From positions 1 to 9,942 of the forward strand of contig JAYEJB010000052.1 of NCBI GenBank assembly GCA_034716415.1: a stretch of 9,942 nt of DNA, given 5' to 3'. Within the stretch, counting starts at the first letter, position 1. Every line of letters starts with the position of its first letter. This DNA comes from JAYEJB01 sp034716415 (GTDB lineage Bacteria > Patescibacteriota > Patescibacteriia > SG8-24). This document shows positions 1 to 6,040 of the stretch, in pieces. The notes under the pieces were generated by a model, which saw only the letters and a program-made list of their open reading frames with translations, did not search any database and was not told the origin of the DNA. Made by a program: the position numbers and the translations under genes.

Positions 1-453
1 CCTCCTGCCCCTCCTCCCACTCCTCCCGCTTCTGCCCCTCCTGCCCCTCCTGCCCCTCCTGCCCCTCCTGCCCCTCCTCCCGCTACCGGCAAACCGGTCG
101 TCTCCGACGTCAAAGCCGCCCCTACGAAGCTCATCGGCCCGGTCGAGGAGATACGCTCCATCTCGGTCAGGGATTTTCGTCATTTGTCGAAGGACCCGAA
201 CGAGGCCACGCTCAAGATCAAGGACAAGATCGATCTGTTGGAGAACCAGTCCTTCTCTCACAAGACCGCCGGAATCGAAGCCTGGCGCGAATCCCCGACG
301 AACAAGCTGTATCTCGACATCCTTCGCCAGAGTTTGGAGGGTATTCCTGTGGTCGATGTGATAGGTAAGATGGAGGAAGCAGGGAAGGAAGTGCTCACTA
401 AAGTGGAATTCGACTCGATCATGGCGTTGAATCGAACGCTTAGGTTCGGTTAG
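1..453 (+). CDS. Proline-rich protein, C-terminal part (5' end outside window)
   Basis: The reading frame is open from base 1 to the TAG at 451-453, giving the last 150 residues of a longer protein. The first 28 or so residues are a Pro/Ala linker made largely of Ala-Pro-Pro triplets. It is followed by a soluble, charged, probably helical domain of about 120 residues (from KPVVSDVKAAP to the C-terminal NRTLRFG). No membrane segment, signal peptide or catalytic motif is visible in this part. The TTG at 184 could serve as a start, but the uninterrupted upstream frame with coding-like composition argues against it. It lies 73 bp before a PrgI-family gene on the same strand, so it may be a secretion-apparatus component, for instance the tail of a larger membrane protein. 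I do not recognise the family; that role is inferred from position only. Confidence 0.75.
   Translation, partial: PPAPPPTPPASAPPAPPAPPAPPAPPPATGKPVVSDVKAAPTKLIGPVEEIRSISVRDFRHLSKDPNEATLKIKDKIDLLENQSFSHKTAGIEAWRESPTNKLYLDILRQSLEGIPVVDVIGKMEEAGKEVLTKVEFDSIMALNRTLRFG
34..78 (+). repeat. Five exact 9-bp tandem repeats encoding Ala-Pro-Pro
   Basis: The unit GCCCCTCCT occurs five times back to back in frame, with degenerate Pro/Ala/Thr/Ser codons on both sides (1-33 and 79-90). The unit is a multiple of three, so copy-number change would lengthen or shorten the proline-rich linker without shifting the frame. Confidence 0.9.
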
Positions 454-463
454 AGTCCTGATG

Positions 464-472
464 TGGTATAGT
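464..472 (+). promoter_or_regulatory. Possible extended -10 promoter before the PrgI gene
   Basis: TGG followed by TATAGT (467-472) fits an extended -10 element and lies just after the upstream stop codon. No convincing -35 box is present at the usual distance. It would give a leader of about 45 nt for the PrgI gene. The alternative is simple read-through from the upstream gene. Confidence 0.3.
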
Positions 473-486
473 TATATAAATAAGAA

Positions 487-517
487 CAAGACTTTAGTCT
501 TGAAACTTGCGTCTTGA
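487..517 (+). other. Leader hairpin with two competing 3' arms
   Basis: CAAGAC (487-492) can pair with GTCTTG at 497-502 (4 nt loop) or with a second identical GTCTTG at 511-516. The two arms are part of a repeated GTCTTGA (497-503 and 511-517). No T tract follows, so it is not a terminator. It sits in the 73 bp before the PrgI start. A regulatory role is speculation. Confidence 0.3.
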
Positions 518-526
518 GTCTCCGTT

Positions 527-970
527 ATGCGATTTACCGTCCCCCAGTTCATCGATGTCGAGGACAAGATCATCGGGCCGATAACGACCCGCCAGTTCCT
601 GATACTCCTCGTGACGGCCGGGATCATGTTCGGTACGTACAAGCTGATCACCCTGAAGCCGGGGCGTTTCACGTACTCCATCATCGCCATCCTATTCGAG
701 TTCGGTTTCGGCGGTGTCCTGGCGTTCCTGAAGATCAACGGACAGCCCTTCCATTTTTTCATGCTTAATCTCATTCAGACGCTCAGCAAACCGCAGCTTC
801 GGGTGTGGGACAAGAACCTGACTGACGCTGAATTGAAGGAGATCATCACCGCTCCGCCACCGCCGCCACCGAAGAAACGGCTGATCAAGGAGAGGGTGGC
901 GACGTCGCGTCTGTCCGAGCTGACGCTCGTCGTGAATACCGGCGGTGTCTACAACCCCGACGAGGTTTGA
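527..970 (+). CDS. PrgI family protein, inner-membrane secretion component
   Basis: A 147-residue protein. The N-terminus (VPQFIDVEDKIIGPITTRQFL, residues 5-25) matches what I know of the PrgI family, small inner-membrane proteins found next to VirB4-type ATPases and comparable in place and topology to VirB3. Two hydrophobic helices follow at about 21-42 and 48-68, then an amphipathic stretch ending near residue 95. A run of six prolines at 110-115 leads into a basic patch (KKRLIKER) and a short polar tail. The ATG at 527 is chosen because the family motif starts almost at once; no good Shine-Dalgarno precedes it. The TraC-like and VirB4 genes follow directly, so these genes are probably co-transcribed. 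Family assignment is by motif and neighbourhood. Confidence 0.85.
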   Translation: MRFTVPQFIDVEDKIIGPITTRQFLILLVTAGIMFGTYKLITLKPGRFTYSIIAILFEFGFGGVLAFLKINGQPFHFFMLNLIQTLSKPQLRVWDKNLTDAELKEIITAPPPPPPKKRLIKERVATSRLSELTLVVNTGGVYNPDEV

Positions 971-983
971 TCGTATATCTACC

Positions 984-1697
984 ATGGCTCAAGCGAACGA
1001 CATGCAATCGAAGAAGATGGCGGGCTCGAAACCGGGGCCGTCGACTAAGCGCTACCTTGATTTCTCCGAAGTCAAGGATGGTGTCGTGGTGATGAGAGAC
1101 GGCACGCTACGCGCCGTGATGATGGTCTCCAGCATCAACTTCGCGCTGAAATCGGAGGACGAGCAGAACGCCATCATCCAGCAGTATATCTCTTTCATGA
1201 ACGCGCTTGAGTTTCCGATTCAGATTGTCGTGCAGTCCAGGAAGCTCAACGTCGACGATTACATCGCGAGGCTTAAGGAGAACGAGAAAGCGCAGGAGAA
1301 CGATCTGTTGCGTATTCAGATCGCGGACTATCGCGCGTTCGTGACCGAACTCGTCGAACTCGGGCAGATCATGCAGAAACAGTTCTTCGTGGTGGTGCCG
1401 TACAACCCCCTGTCTGATAAGCGCAAGAATTTCTGGACACGGCTCATCGACACTTTTTCACCGGCGGTATCGGTCAAGCTGGCCGAAGAGAGGTTCAACA
1501 AACGCAAGGAAGACCTGATGCAGCGCGTCCGTGCCATCCAGAACAACCTGAACAGCATGGGGCTCAAATCGGTCACGCTGGACACACAGCAGCTCATTGA
1601 GCTCTATTACCGCGCGTATAATCCGGTACTGCTGGATACGGAGAAGATGCAGGACATCGGAAGTATCAGGGTGTCCGAGAACGAGGCAACCGTCTAA
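984..1697 (+). CDS. TraC-like N-terminal-domain protein of a type IV secretion system
   Basis: A 237-residue soluble protein with no membrane segment and no Walker A or B motif. After a short polar lead comes a segment like the start of conjugative TraC/VirB4 ATPases: 'RYLDFSEVKDGVVVMRDGTLRAVMMVSSINFALKS' is the region that precedes the ATPase core in such proteins. A long helical part follows, with charged stretches from about residue 85 to 190. It probably works alongside the VirB4 encoded next, as a separately encoded accessory subunit. ATG 984 is preferred to an earlier in-frame start at 945, because 945 would overlap the PrgI gene and add residues unlike the family. Thirteen bases separate it from the PrgI stop and one base from the VirB4 start. 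The partner role is inference. Confidence 0.7.
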   Translation: MAQANDMQSKKMAGSKPGPSTKRYLDFSEVKDGVVVMRDGTLRAVMMVSSINFALKSEDEQNAIIQQYISFMNALEFPIQIVVQSRKLNVDDYIARLKENEKAQENDLLRIQIADYRAFVTELVELGQIMQKQFFVVVPYNPLSDKRKNFWTRLIDTFSPAVSVKLAEERFNKRKEDLMQRVRAIQNNLNSMGLKSVTLDTQQLIELYYRAYNPVLLDTEKMQDIGSIRVSENEATV

Positions 1698-1698
1698 T

Positions 1699-3645
1699 AT
1701 GGCATTTGAAGCACAACAACCAGGACGTCCGGCCGTCTCCCCCACCAAGGTGAAGGAGCTGACCAAGAAGGAGGCTCAAGAGAAAGAGTCGCGGGAAAAA
1801 CTCGCCAAGGCGAAGGAGACGTTGGAAGAGGAGCGGATATACCGCAAAGGTGTAGTTTCGGTCAAGGATATCATCGCTCCGGCCGGGATGAAGATCGAGC
1901 CGCGGCACATGGTTCTCGGCGAGACGTTCGTCCGTACGATTTTCGTGGTCGCTTATCCGAGATATATTTCGCTCGGTTGGTTCGCACCGGTCATCAACAT
2001 GAACACCACGCTCGACGTATCGATGTTCTTCTATCCGGTGAAGGCGAGTATCATCCTTAAGCAGCTCAAGAAGAAAGTCGGAACGCTCGAGGCGCAGATA
2101 TCCTCGGATCATGAGAAGGGTGCCCCGCGTGACCCGATCCGGGAGACAGCCCTCCGTGATATCGAGGCTTTGCGTGACGAACTCTCGCAGGGCACGGAGC
2201 ACTTCTTCCAGTTCGCGCTGTATGTGACGCTGTACGCCAAGGACATGGACACGCTCGACGAGCTGTCGGAGGACGTCGAGTCGCTGTTCGGCGGCAAGTT
2301 GATCTACACCAAGCGCGTCTTCTATCAGGCCGAACAGGGTTTCAACTCGACGTTGCCCGTGGGCAATGACGAACTGATGATCACGTTCAACATGAACTCA
2401 TCGCCGATCGCATCATCGTTCCCGTTCATTTCGGCTGACCTGTCGTCGGACAACGGCGTCTTGTTCGGTATCAACCGGCACAACAACAGCCTGATCCTGT
2501 TCGACCGTTTCTCGATGCAGAACGCGAACTATATCGTATTCGCCACGTCCGGCGCCGGTAAGTCCTACACGGTCAAGCTGGAGATCCTGCGTTCGCTGAT
2601 GCTCGGCACCGAAGTCATCGTCATCGACCCGGAAATGGAGTACAAGCATCTTTCGGACGCTGTCGGAGGGACGTATGTCAACGTATCGCTGGCGTCGGAC
2701 GCGAAGATCAACCCGTTCGACCTGCCGCGTCCGGTCGGCGAGGAGGTCTCGACCGAGGACATCATCCGAAGCGCGGTCATCACCGTGAAAGGACTGTTGC
2801 GCATAATGCTCGGCGAGGTCACGCCGCAGGAGGATTCGATACTCGACCGCGCGCTTCTCGAGACCTACGCCAAGAAGGATATCACCGCGGACGCGGATCT
2901 CACCAAGGTCGAGTCGCCGATCGTCCAGGATTTCGTCGAGGTCCTCGAAGGCATGGAGGGAACGACCGACCTGGTGGTCAAGCTCAAGAAGTTCACCGAG
3001 GGTACTTTCGCCGGTCTGTTCAATTCGCCGACCACGGTACACATGCAGAACGTACTGGTCACGTTTTCGGTGCGTGACCTGGAGGATGAACTGCGACCGC
3101 TTGCTATTTACGCGATAGTCAACTATATATGGAACGTCGTCAGATCCGAACGTAAGAAGAGGATCCTGGTGATCGATGAGGCGTGGTGGCTGATGCAGCA
3201 TGAAGATAGCGCCAAATTCATCTTCGCGCTCGTCAAGCGTTGCCGGAAGTATTACCTGGGCGTGACGACTATCACGCAGGACGTCAACGACTTCCTGCGG
3301 AGTCCGTACGGACAGGCGATCGTCACCAACTCGGCCATGCAGCTGCTGTTGAGGCAGTCGCCGGCCGCGATCGATAACATTCAGAAGACGTTCATCCTGA
3401 CGGACGGAGAGAAGTTCCTCCTTCTGGAAGGTGGTGTCGGTGAGGGTATATTCTTCGCCGGCAACAAGCACGCCGCAATCAAGGTAGTCGCGTCGTACGC
3501 CGAGGACCAGATCGTGACCACCAACCCGCAGCAGCTCCTGGAGATCGAACAGGCCAAGAAGGAATACGATCAATCGCTGGCGGAGGCTGAAGGTAGGGGA
3601 GGTAAAGACGGCTCGACACCAGGTGAGCCGGAACCGATGTTCTAA
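1699..3645 (+). CDS. virB4: VirB4-family type IV secretion ATPase
   Basis: A 648-residue cytoplasmic ATPase that in this family powers assembly or substrate transfer at the inner-membrane secretion channel. A charged, probably coiled-coil lead covers residues 16-50, and a VirB4 N-terminal domain about 55-265. The P-loop is TSGAGKS at 283-289 (Lys288, Ser289). VIVIDPEMEY (306-315) is a typical VirB4 motif, and ILVIDEAWWLM at 489-499 is Walker B with Asp493-Glu494. TTITQDVNDFL (523-533) and the LLLRQS segment (549-554) are also family-like. The C-terminus is a polar Gly/Glu-rich tail. The start is ATG 1699, one base after the TraC-like stop, which suggests translational coupling; an earlier in-frame start at 1597 lies inside the upstream gene and is rejected. 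Length and motifs look complete, so the protein should be active. Confidence 0.92.
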   Translation: MAFEAQQPGRPAVSPTKVKELTKKEAQEKESREKLAKAKETLEEERIYRKGVVSVKDIIAPAGMKIEPRHMVLGETFVRTIFVVAYPRYISLGWFAPVINMNTTLDVSMFFYPVKASIILKQLKKKVGTLEAQISSDHEKGAPRDPIRETALRDIEALRDELSQGTEHFFQFALYVTLYAKDMDTLDELSEDVESLFGGKLIYTKRVFYQAEQGFNSTLPVGNDELMITFNMNSSPIASSFPFISADLSSDNGVLFGINRHNNSLILFDRFSMQNANYIVFATSGAGKSYTVKLEILRSLMLGTEVIVIDPEMEYKHLSDAVGGTYVNVSLASDAKINPFDLPRPVGEEVSTEDIIRSAVITVKGLLRIMLGEVTPQEDSILDRALLETYAKKDITADADLTKVESPIVQDFVEVLEGMEGTTDLVVKLKKFTEGTFAGLFNSPTTVHMQNVLVTFSVRDLEDELRPLAIYAIVNYIWNVVRSERKKRILVIDEAWWLMQHEDSAKFIFALVKRCRKYYLGVTTITQDVNDFLRSPYGQAIVTNSAMQLLLRQSPAAIDNIQKTFILTDGEKFLLLEGGVGEGIFFAGNKHAAIKVVASYAEDQIVTTNPQQLLEIEQAKKEYDQSLAEAEGRGGKDGSTPGEPEPMF

Positions 3646-3662
3646 AGGATAATTCTGGACAG

Positions 3663-4286
3663 ATGGAATCACGGAACAAGAAAATCCTGGGGGTAGTCAT
3701 AACGGTCATCGTACTGTTTCTGCTTCTGTTGCTCGTGTGGATATCTACACAGCAGACCGGTCCGGGAGATATCACCATCACGAACACCGCGCCTGACCGA
3801 CCGGCTGACACCGGGATACTTAATACCACCTTCGGTGCGGGCGTGGAGAGGCCGGTCCTGGAGGCGATCGGCCCGGCTGAACCCACGAGCGATCCGGAGG
3901 CTCCGGATCCCAGGTCGAACCTGAAGCGTCTGGCGCATTCTTTCGCGGAGAGGTACGGAAGCTTTTCCAATCAGGGTGACTTTGAGAACCTGAAGGAGTT
4001 GAGGGCTTTCATGACGGATTCCATGGTCAAAGAAGTGGATGCCTATATCGCCGAGGCCAGTGCGCGGGGTTCAGGGACGCCAGCGTATGTCGGCATGACG
4101 ACGAGAGCTTTGAGTAGCGCGATGGAGCGGATTGATGAGGGGTCGGGAACCGCGTCGATCAGAGTGAACACACAGAGGCAGGAAACCACGAGCGCCGGGA
4201 CTCGCGTGTTCTACCAGGAGATAACGATAGATTTCATCAGATCAGGAGAGATATGGGAGGTCGATTCCGCGGAGTGGCTGGGGTAG
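3663..4286 (+). CDS. Single-pass membrane protein with VirB8-like layout
   Basis: A 207-residue protein with a short basic N-terminus, one strong membrane helix at about 8-28, a Pro/Thr/Asp-rich linker (30-85) and a C-terminal domain (about 87-207). That domain has helices (LAHSFAERYGSFSNQGDFENLKELRAF) followed by alternating strands (TASIRVNTQRQE, RVFYQEITIDFIRSGEIWEVDSAEW). The layout, N-in with an external alpha+beta domain, resembles VirB8/TcpC-type NTF2-fold scaffold proteins of type IV secretion systems. I see no signature motif, so the assignment is structural inference supported by the adjacent virB4. It follows the VirB4 stop by 17 bases and its 3' end overlaps comF by 34 nt. ATG 3663 is the natural start because it precedes the membrane helix directly. 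It could also be an unrelated anchored protein. Confidence 0.7.
   Translation: MESRNKKILGVVITVIVLFLLLLLVWISTQQTGPGDITITNTAPDRPADTGILNTTFGAGVERPVLEAIGPAEPTSDPEAPDPRSNLKRLAHSFAERYGSFSNQGDFENLKELRAFMTDSMVKEVDAYIAEASARGSGTPAYVGMTTRALSSAMERIDEGSGTASIRVNTQRQETTSAGTRVFYQEITIDFIRSGEIWEVDSAEWLG
4244..4248 (+). promoter_or_regulatory. Shine-Dalgarno site fixing the comF start
   Basis: AGGAG lies 4 nt before ATG 4253, inside the 3' end of the upstream gene. It is one of the clearest ribosome binding sites in the window and supports ATG 4253 despite the 34 nt overlap. Confidence 0.6.
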
Positions 4287-5140
4287 CGGGGAAGGCGGCG
4301 GATACCATCGGACGCACGCTCTTCCCTCACTTCTGTCTGTCGTGCGGAAGGGAAGGCGGACTGCTCTGCGACACATGTGAAGCGAACAGGTATGGCCCCG
4401 CAAGGGGCATTTTGTTTTCCCTGAAAGGAAATCATCGTGAGAAAACGGAGCGACTGCGGCGATCCTACTCACTATTTTGTCATTGCGCCCCGCCCATGGC
4501 GGGGTCCCGCCCTCTTTTATTAGAGGTATGTGGCGGGAAGGGAGGCCGCCCCGCCACTTATCTTAAATCAAAGAAGGCGGGGTCCCGCTACGGGCGGGAC
4601 AGGCGACCGCGGCAATCCCGTCGGGATGTGGCGATCCGTTGTTTCGCCGCCGGTAGATATTCCGATCCGGTCCTGCGCGAGCTGCTCCATTTTTATAAGT
4701 ACGGTCGAGTCGATGAAGCGGGAGAGATATTGTCGCGATTCCTCGCCGTGAAGGTCGGCCGTCATATAGGCACGCTGCTGGACGGCGACACGGATCCGGT
4801 CGTTATGGCCGTTCCGATGAATCCCATAAACCTGGCGCTGCGCGGGTTCAATCAGGCGGAGTGGCTGGCACGGGCAGTCGCCGAGGAGCTTGAGCTGGAG
4901 ATGGTCGATGGTGTAGTACGACGACGATTCGCGTGGCGTCCTCAAGCTCGTCTTACGGATACGAAGAGGAGAGTGAAGAATATCAGCGACGCATTCGTGG
5001 CGACCGGAAACCTGGGTGGCCGCGACGTGATGCTGGTCGATGACGTCTTCACCACCGGCGCGACTGTCCGGGAATGCGCAACGGCGCTCGCCGAGGCGGG
5101 CGCCGGTAGGATTTCTGTCGTTACCGCACTCAAGGGCTAG
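4253..5140 (+). CDS. comF: ComF family phosphoribosyltransferase-like protein, with repeat insertion in the zinc finger
   Basis: A 295-residue ComF-family protein. ComF is needed for natural transformation in several bacteria. The N-terminus has the first zinc-binding pair, CLSCG (Cys28, Cys31) and CDTC (Cys39, Cys42). The phosphoribosyltransferase part resumes at about residue 123 (RDVAIRCFAAGRYSDPVLRE, then LLHFYKYG) with RGFNQAEWLA (197-206) and the PRPP-loop motif MLVDDVFTTGAT (260-271). Between them, residues 47-122 look unlike ComF: they are basic, low-complexity and encoded by palindrome-rich DNA. The second Cys pair expected there is not recognisable, though stray Cys76, Cys78 and Cys93 occur. 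The frame stays open, so a longer protein may be made, but finger function is doubtful. The 3' end overlaps the convergent CYTH gene by 4 nt. Family call is firm; functionality is uncertain. Confidence 0.85.
   Translation: MGGRFRGVAGVAGKAADTIGRTLFPHFCLSCGREGGLLCDTCEANRYGPARGILFSLKGNHREKTERLRRSYSLFCHCAPPMAGSRPLLLEVCGGKGGRPATYLKSKKAGSRYGRDRRPRQSRRDVAIRCFAAGRYSDPVLRELLHFYKYGRVDEAGEILSRFLAVKVGRHIGTLLDGDTDPVVMAVPMNPINLALRGFNQAEWLARAVAEELELEMVDGVVRRRFAWRPQARLTDTKRRVKNISDAFVATGNLGGRDVMLVDDVFTTGATVRECATALAEAGAGRISVVTALKG
4391..4620 (+). repeat. Palindrome-rich repeat insertion inside comF
   Basis: This stretch holds many inverted repeats: CCCCGCC/GGCGGGG (4488-4494 with 4498-4504), TCCCGCC/GGCGGGA (4505-4511 with 4532-4538), TGGCGGG/CCCGCCA (4531-4537 with 4550-4556) and GTCCCGC/GCGGGAC (4582-4588 with 4594-4600). 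It also has a 13-bp direct repeat GGCGGGGTCCCGC (4498-4510 and 4576-4588) and a 14/16 direct repeat (4450-4465 and 4603-4618). GTCATTGCG near 4479 and GCGGCAATCC near 4609 recall the edges of a widespread family of bacterial intergenic palindromic repeats; that likeness is from memory. The boundaries are estimated from where ComF-like protein sequence stops and resumes. Confidence 0.6.
4395..4417 (+). terminator. Terminator-like hairpin inside comF
   Basis: GCCCC (4395-4399), a GCAA tetraloop of the GNRA type, GGGGC (4404-4408), then a U-rich tail ATTTTGTTTT. The stem is only 5 bp, so strength is uncertain. Its place within a reading frame is unusual and marks the start of the inserted region. 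Confidence 0.4.
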
Positions 5141-5658
5141 TCTTTTTTCGCCAGCAGTAGGTCGCTATAAGACATGGAGATCAAATCGTCTTTCGGGATA
5201 TTCAGCTCCCGAAGATAGTCCTGGCACTGTTCGAGCAGCTTCTCCTTGCCGAGCGTGCCCCCGTAGTCGATTGCCTCGATTTCCATGAAAGCCCCCAGCC
5301 CTTCGACGGTGTCGATGTGAAATTTCACGTTATCCAGGAAATATATCTCCCGTTTTTTGTCTACGGTCACCAGTTCGCCTAGTGATCTGCTCAGCATCTC
5401 TTTCAACGGGGATCGCGACTCTGTCTTGAACAGGATTACATCGGCTTGTTTCGGGCCTTCTTGATCGGGTCTTTCGTAATAGATAAGAAAATTCTCAATA
5501 TCGCCTTCGCGGAGTTTGAGTCTGCCATTTGCAACTTTGAAGTACGTGTCGATCTGGTGATCAAGCCCTCTGGAATCGGCATCGTTCGATCTAAGGAATT
5601 CACGGATACTGTCGGGATTCTCACACTTCGCTTTGATTTCGATGTTAATATGGGGCAT
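5137..5658 (-). CDS. CYTH domain protein, class IV adenylate cyclase-like
   Basis: A 173-residue protein of typical length for the single-domain CYTH family, which binds triphosphate substrates and metal ions inside a beta-barrel tunnel. The N-terminal signature is NIEIKAKC (Glu7, Lys9, Lys11), the variant of the ExExK motif seen in class IV cyclase-like members. DTYF (37-40), GRLKLRE (45-51), LIYYERPD (58-65), FKTESR (77-82) and the C-terminal FHIDTVEGLGAFMEIEA (113-129) supply the expected Lys/Arg/Glu tunnel residues. Whether it makes cAMP, hydrolyses thiamine triphosphate or acts on another substrate cannot be told from sequence. The ATG is the only start that keeps the first strand. The gene has its own likely promoter, converges on comF with a 4 nt overlap, and is divergent from the tRNA-Ser pair. 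Confidence 0.85.
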   Translation of the reverse strand: MPHINIEIKAKCENPDSIREFLRSNDADSRGLDHQIDTYFKVANGRLKLREGDIENFLIYYERPDQEGPKQADVILFKTESRSPLKEMLSRSLGELVTVDKKREIYFLDNVKFHIDTVEGLGAFMEIEAIDYGGTLGKEKLLEQCQDYLRELNIPKDDLISMSYSDLLLAKKD

Positions 5659-5685
5659 ATAGTGTTGGGTAGACTGGATGGTTCA

Positions 5686-5715
5686 AGTATACTCGGGATG
5701 GATGTCGAATGCCAA
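5686..5715 (-). promoter_or_regulatory. Promoter for the CYTH gene
   Basis: On the minus strand TTGGCA (5715-5710) and TATACT (5691-5686) are separated by 18 bp, each one mismatch or fewer from a good sigma-70-type box. The expected start of transcription, near 5678, leaves a leader of about 20 nt before the ATG at 5658. Confidence 0.45.
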
Positions 5716-5722
5716 TTGATGT

Positions 5723-5746
5723 TATTTCGCTTAATTTAGCGAAATA
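5723..5746. other. 9-bp dyad in the divergent CYTH / tRNA-Ser region
   Basis: TATTTCGCT (5723-5731) and AGCGAAATA (5738-5746) form a perfect inverted repeat around a 6 nt AT spacer. No T tract marks it as a terminator. It lies just upstream of the minus-strand -35 box and about 15 bp before the tRNA -35, a plausible operator position, but this is inference. Confidence 0.4.
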
Positions 5747-5760
5747 TAAGGTCGTGCCTC

Positions 5761-5789
5761 TTCACAAATTTTCCGATATAATATAGGAT
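5761..5789 (+). promoter_or_regulatory. Promoter for the tRNA-Ser pair
   Basis: TTCACA (5761-5766) is followed after 17 bp by TAGGAT (5784-5789). A perfect TATAAT at 5777-5782 overlaps the area but would lack a -35 at the right distance. Either box would start transcription about 10-20 nt before the first tRNA at 5806. Confidence 0.45.
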
Positions 5790-5805
5790 ACTAGCGCTTT
5801 CACAT

Positions 5806-5894
5806 GGAGGGCTGCGCCGAATGGTAAGGCACCAGTTTGCTAAACTGTGACCGTGAAAATGGTCTTGTGGGTTCGAGCCCCACGCCCTCCGCCA
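5806..5894 (+). tRNA. tRNA-Ser(GCT)
   Basis: An 89-nt tRNA with encoded CCA. The acceptor stem is GGAGGGC (5806-5812) with GCCCTCC (5884-5890), discriminator G5891. The T arm is GTGGG/CCCAC around TTCGAGC. The anticodon loop is TTGCTAA with GCT at 5839-5841, reading AGC/AGT. A long variable arm (GACC ... GGTC) confirms the serine class. The outermost anticodon-stem pair (C5832 with T5848) is a mismatch. Confidence 0.95.
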
Positions 5895-5933
5895 CCCCCC
5901 GTCGCTCCAGCTCTGCTGGAGCTATGGGGGGTG
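5893..5933 (+). other. Nested hairpin between the two tRNA-Ser genes
   Basis: Outer stem CACCCCCC (5893-5900) with GGGGGGTG (5926-5933) encloses a perfect inner stem GCTCCAGC (5904-5911) with GCTGGAGC (5915-5922). The outer stem begins with the last two bases of the first tRNA's CCA end. No T tract follows, so it may be a processing or spacer structure or a repeat rather than a terminator. Confidence 0.65.
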
Positions 5934-5943
5934 ATTGATAAAT

Positions 5944-6033
5944 GGAGGGGTGGCCGAGCGGTTGAAGGCAACGGTCTTGAAAACCGTCGTGCCCGGAAGG
6001 GTACCGTGAGTTCGAATCTCACCCCCTCCGCCA
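5944..6033 (+). tRNA. tRNA-Ser(TGA)
   Basis: A 90-nt tRNA with encoded CCA. Acceptor stem GGAGGGG (5944-5950) pairs with CCCCTCC (6023-6029), discriminator G6030. The anticodon stem is ACGGT/ACCGT and the loop CTTGAAA, with TGA at 5978-5980 reading TCA and other TCN codons. The T arm is GTGAG/CTCAC around TTCGAAT. A long variable arm is present, as expected for serine. It lies 49 nt after the first tRNA-Ser and is probably on the same transcript. Confidence 0.96.
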
Positions 6034-6040
6034 ACTAAAC

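Noticed and set aside
968..970. TGA possibly read as an amino acid, as in some Patescibacteria relatives
   Set aside because: The next gene starts 13 bases later in a different frame, and tryptophan is encoded by TGG throughout, so TGA acts as a stop here.
945..983. Earlier start for the TraC-like gene
   Set aside because: It would overlap the PrgI gene by 26 nt and adds residues that read PrgI DNA out of frame; ATG 984 is adequate.
1597..1698. Upstream in-frame start for virB4
   Set aside because: It lies inside the TraC-like gene and adds residues (SSITARIIRYCW) that are a shifted reading of that gene; ATG 1699 right after its stop fits better.
1666..2202. Minus-strand open frame opposite the virB4 start
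   Set aside because: It overlaps two supported plus-strand genes and has no recognisable motif or ribosome site.
2413..3672. Long open frame of 419 codons on the minus strand opposite virB4
   Set aside because: It is antisense to a gene with clear Walker motifs, has no family features, and is rich in Arg, Asp and Leu as expected from the reverse complement of GC-biased codons.
5124..5150. Terminator between comF and the CYTH gene
   Set aside because: There is a T run after the comF stop, but no stable stem precedes it; the T run is the Lys codons of the convergent gene.
5840..6038. Open frames on both strands over the tRNA-Ser region
   Set aside because: They cover two well-folded tRNA genes and a hairpin and have no coding features.
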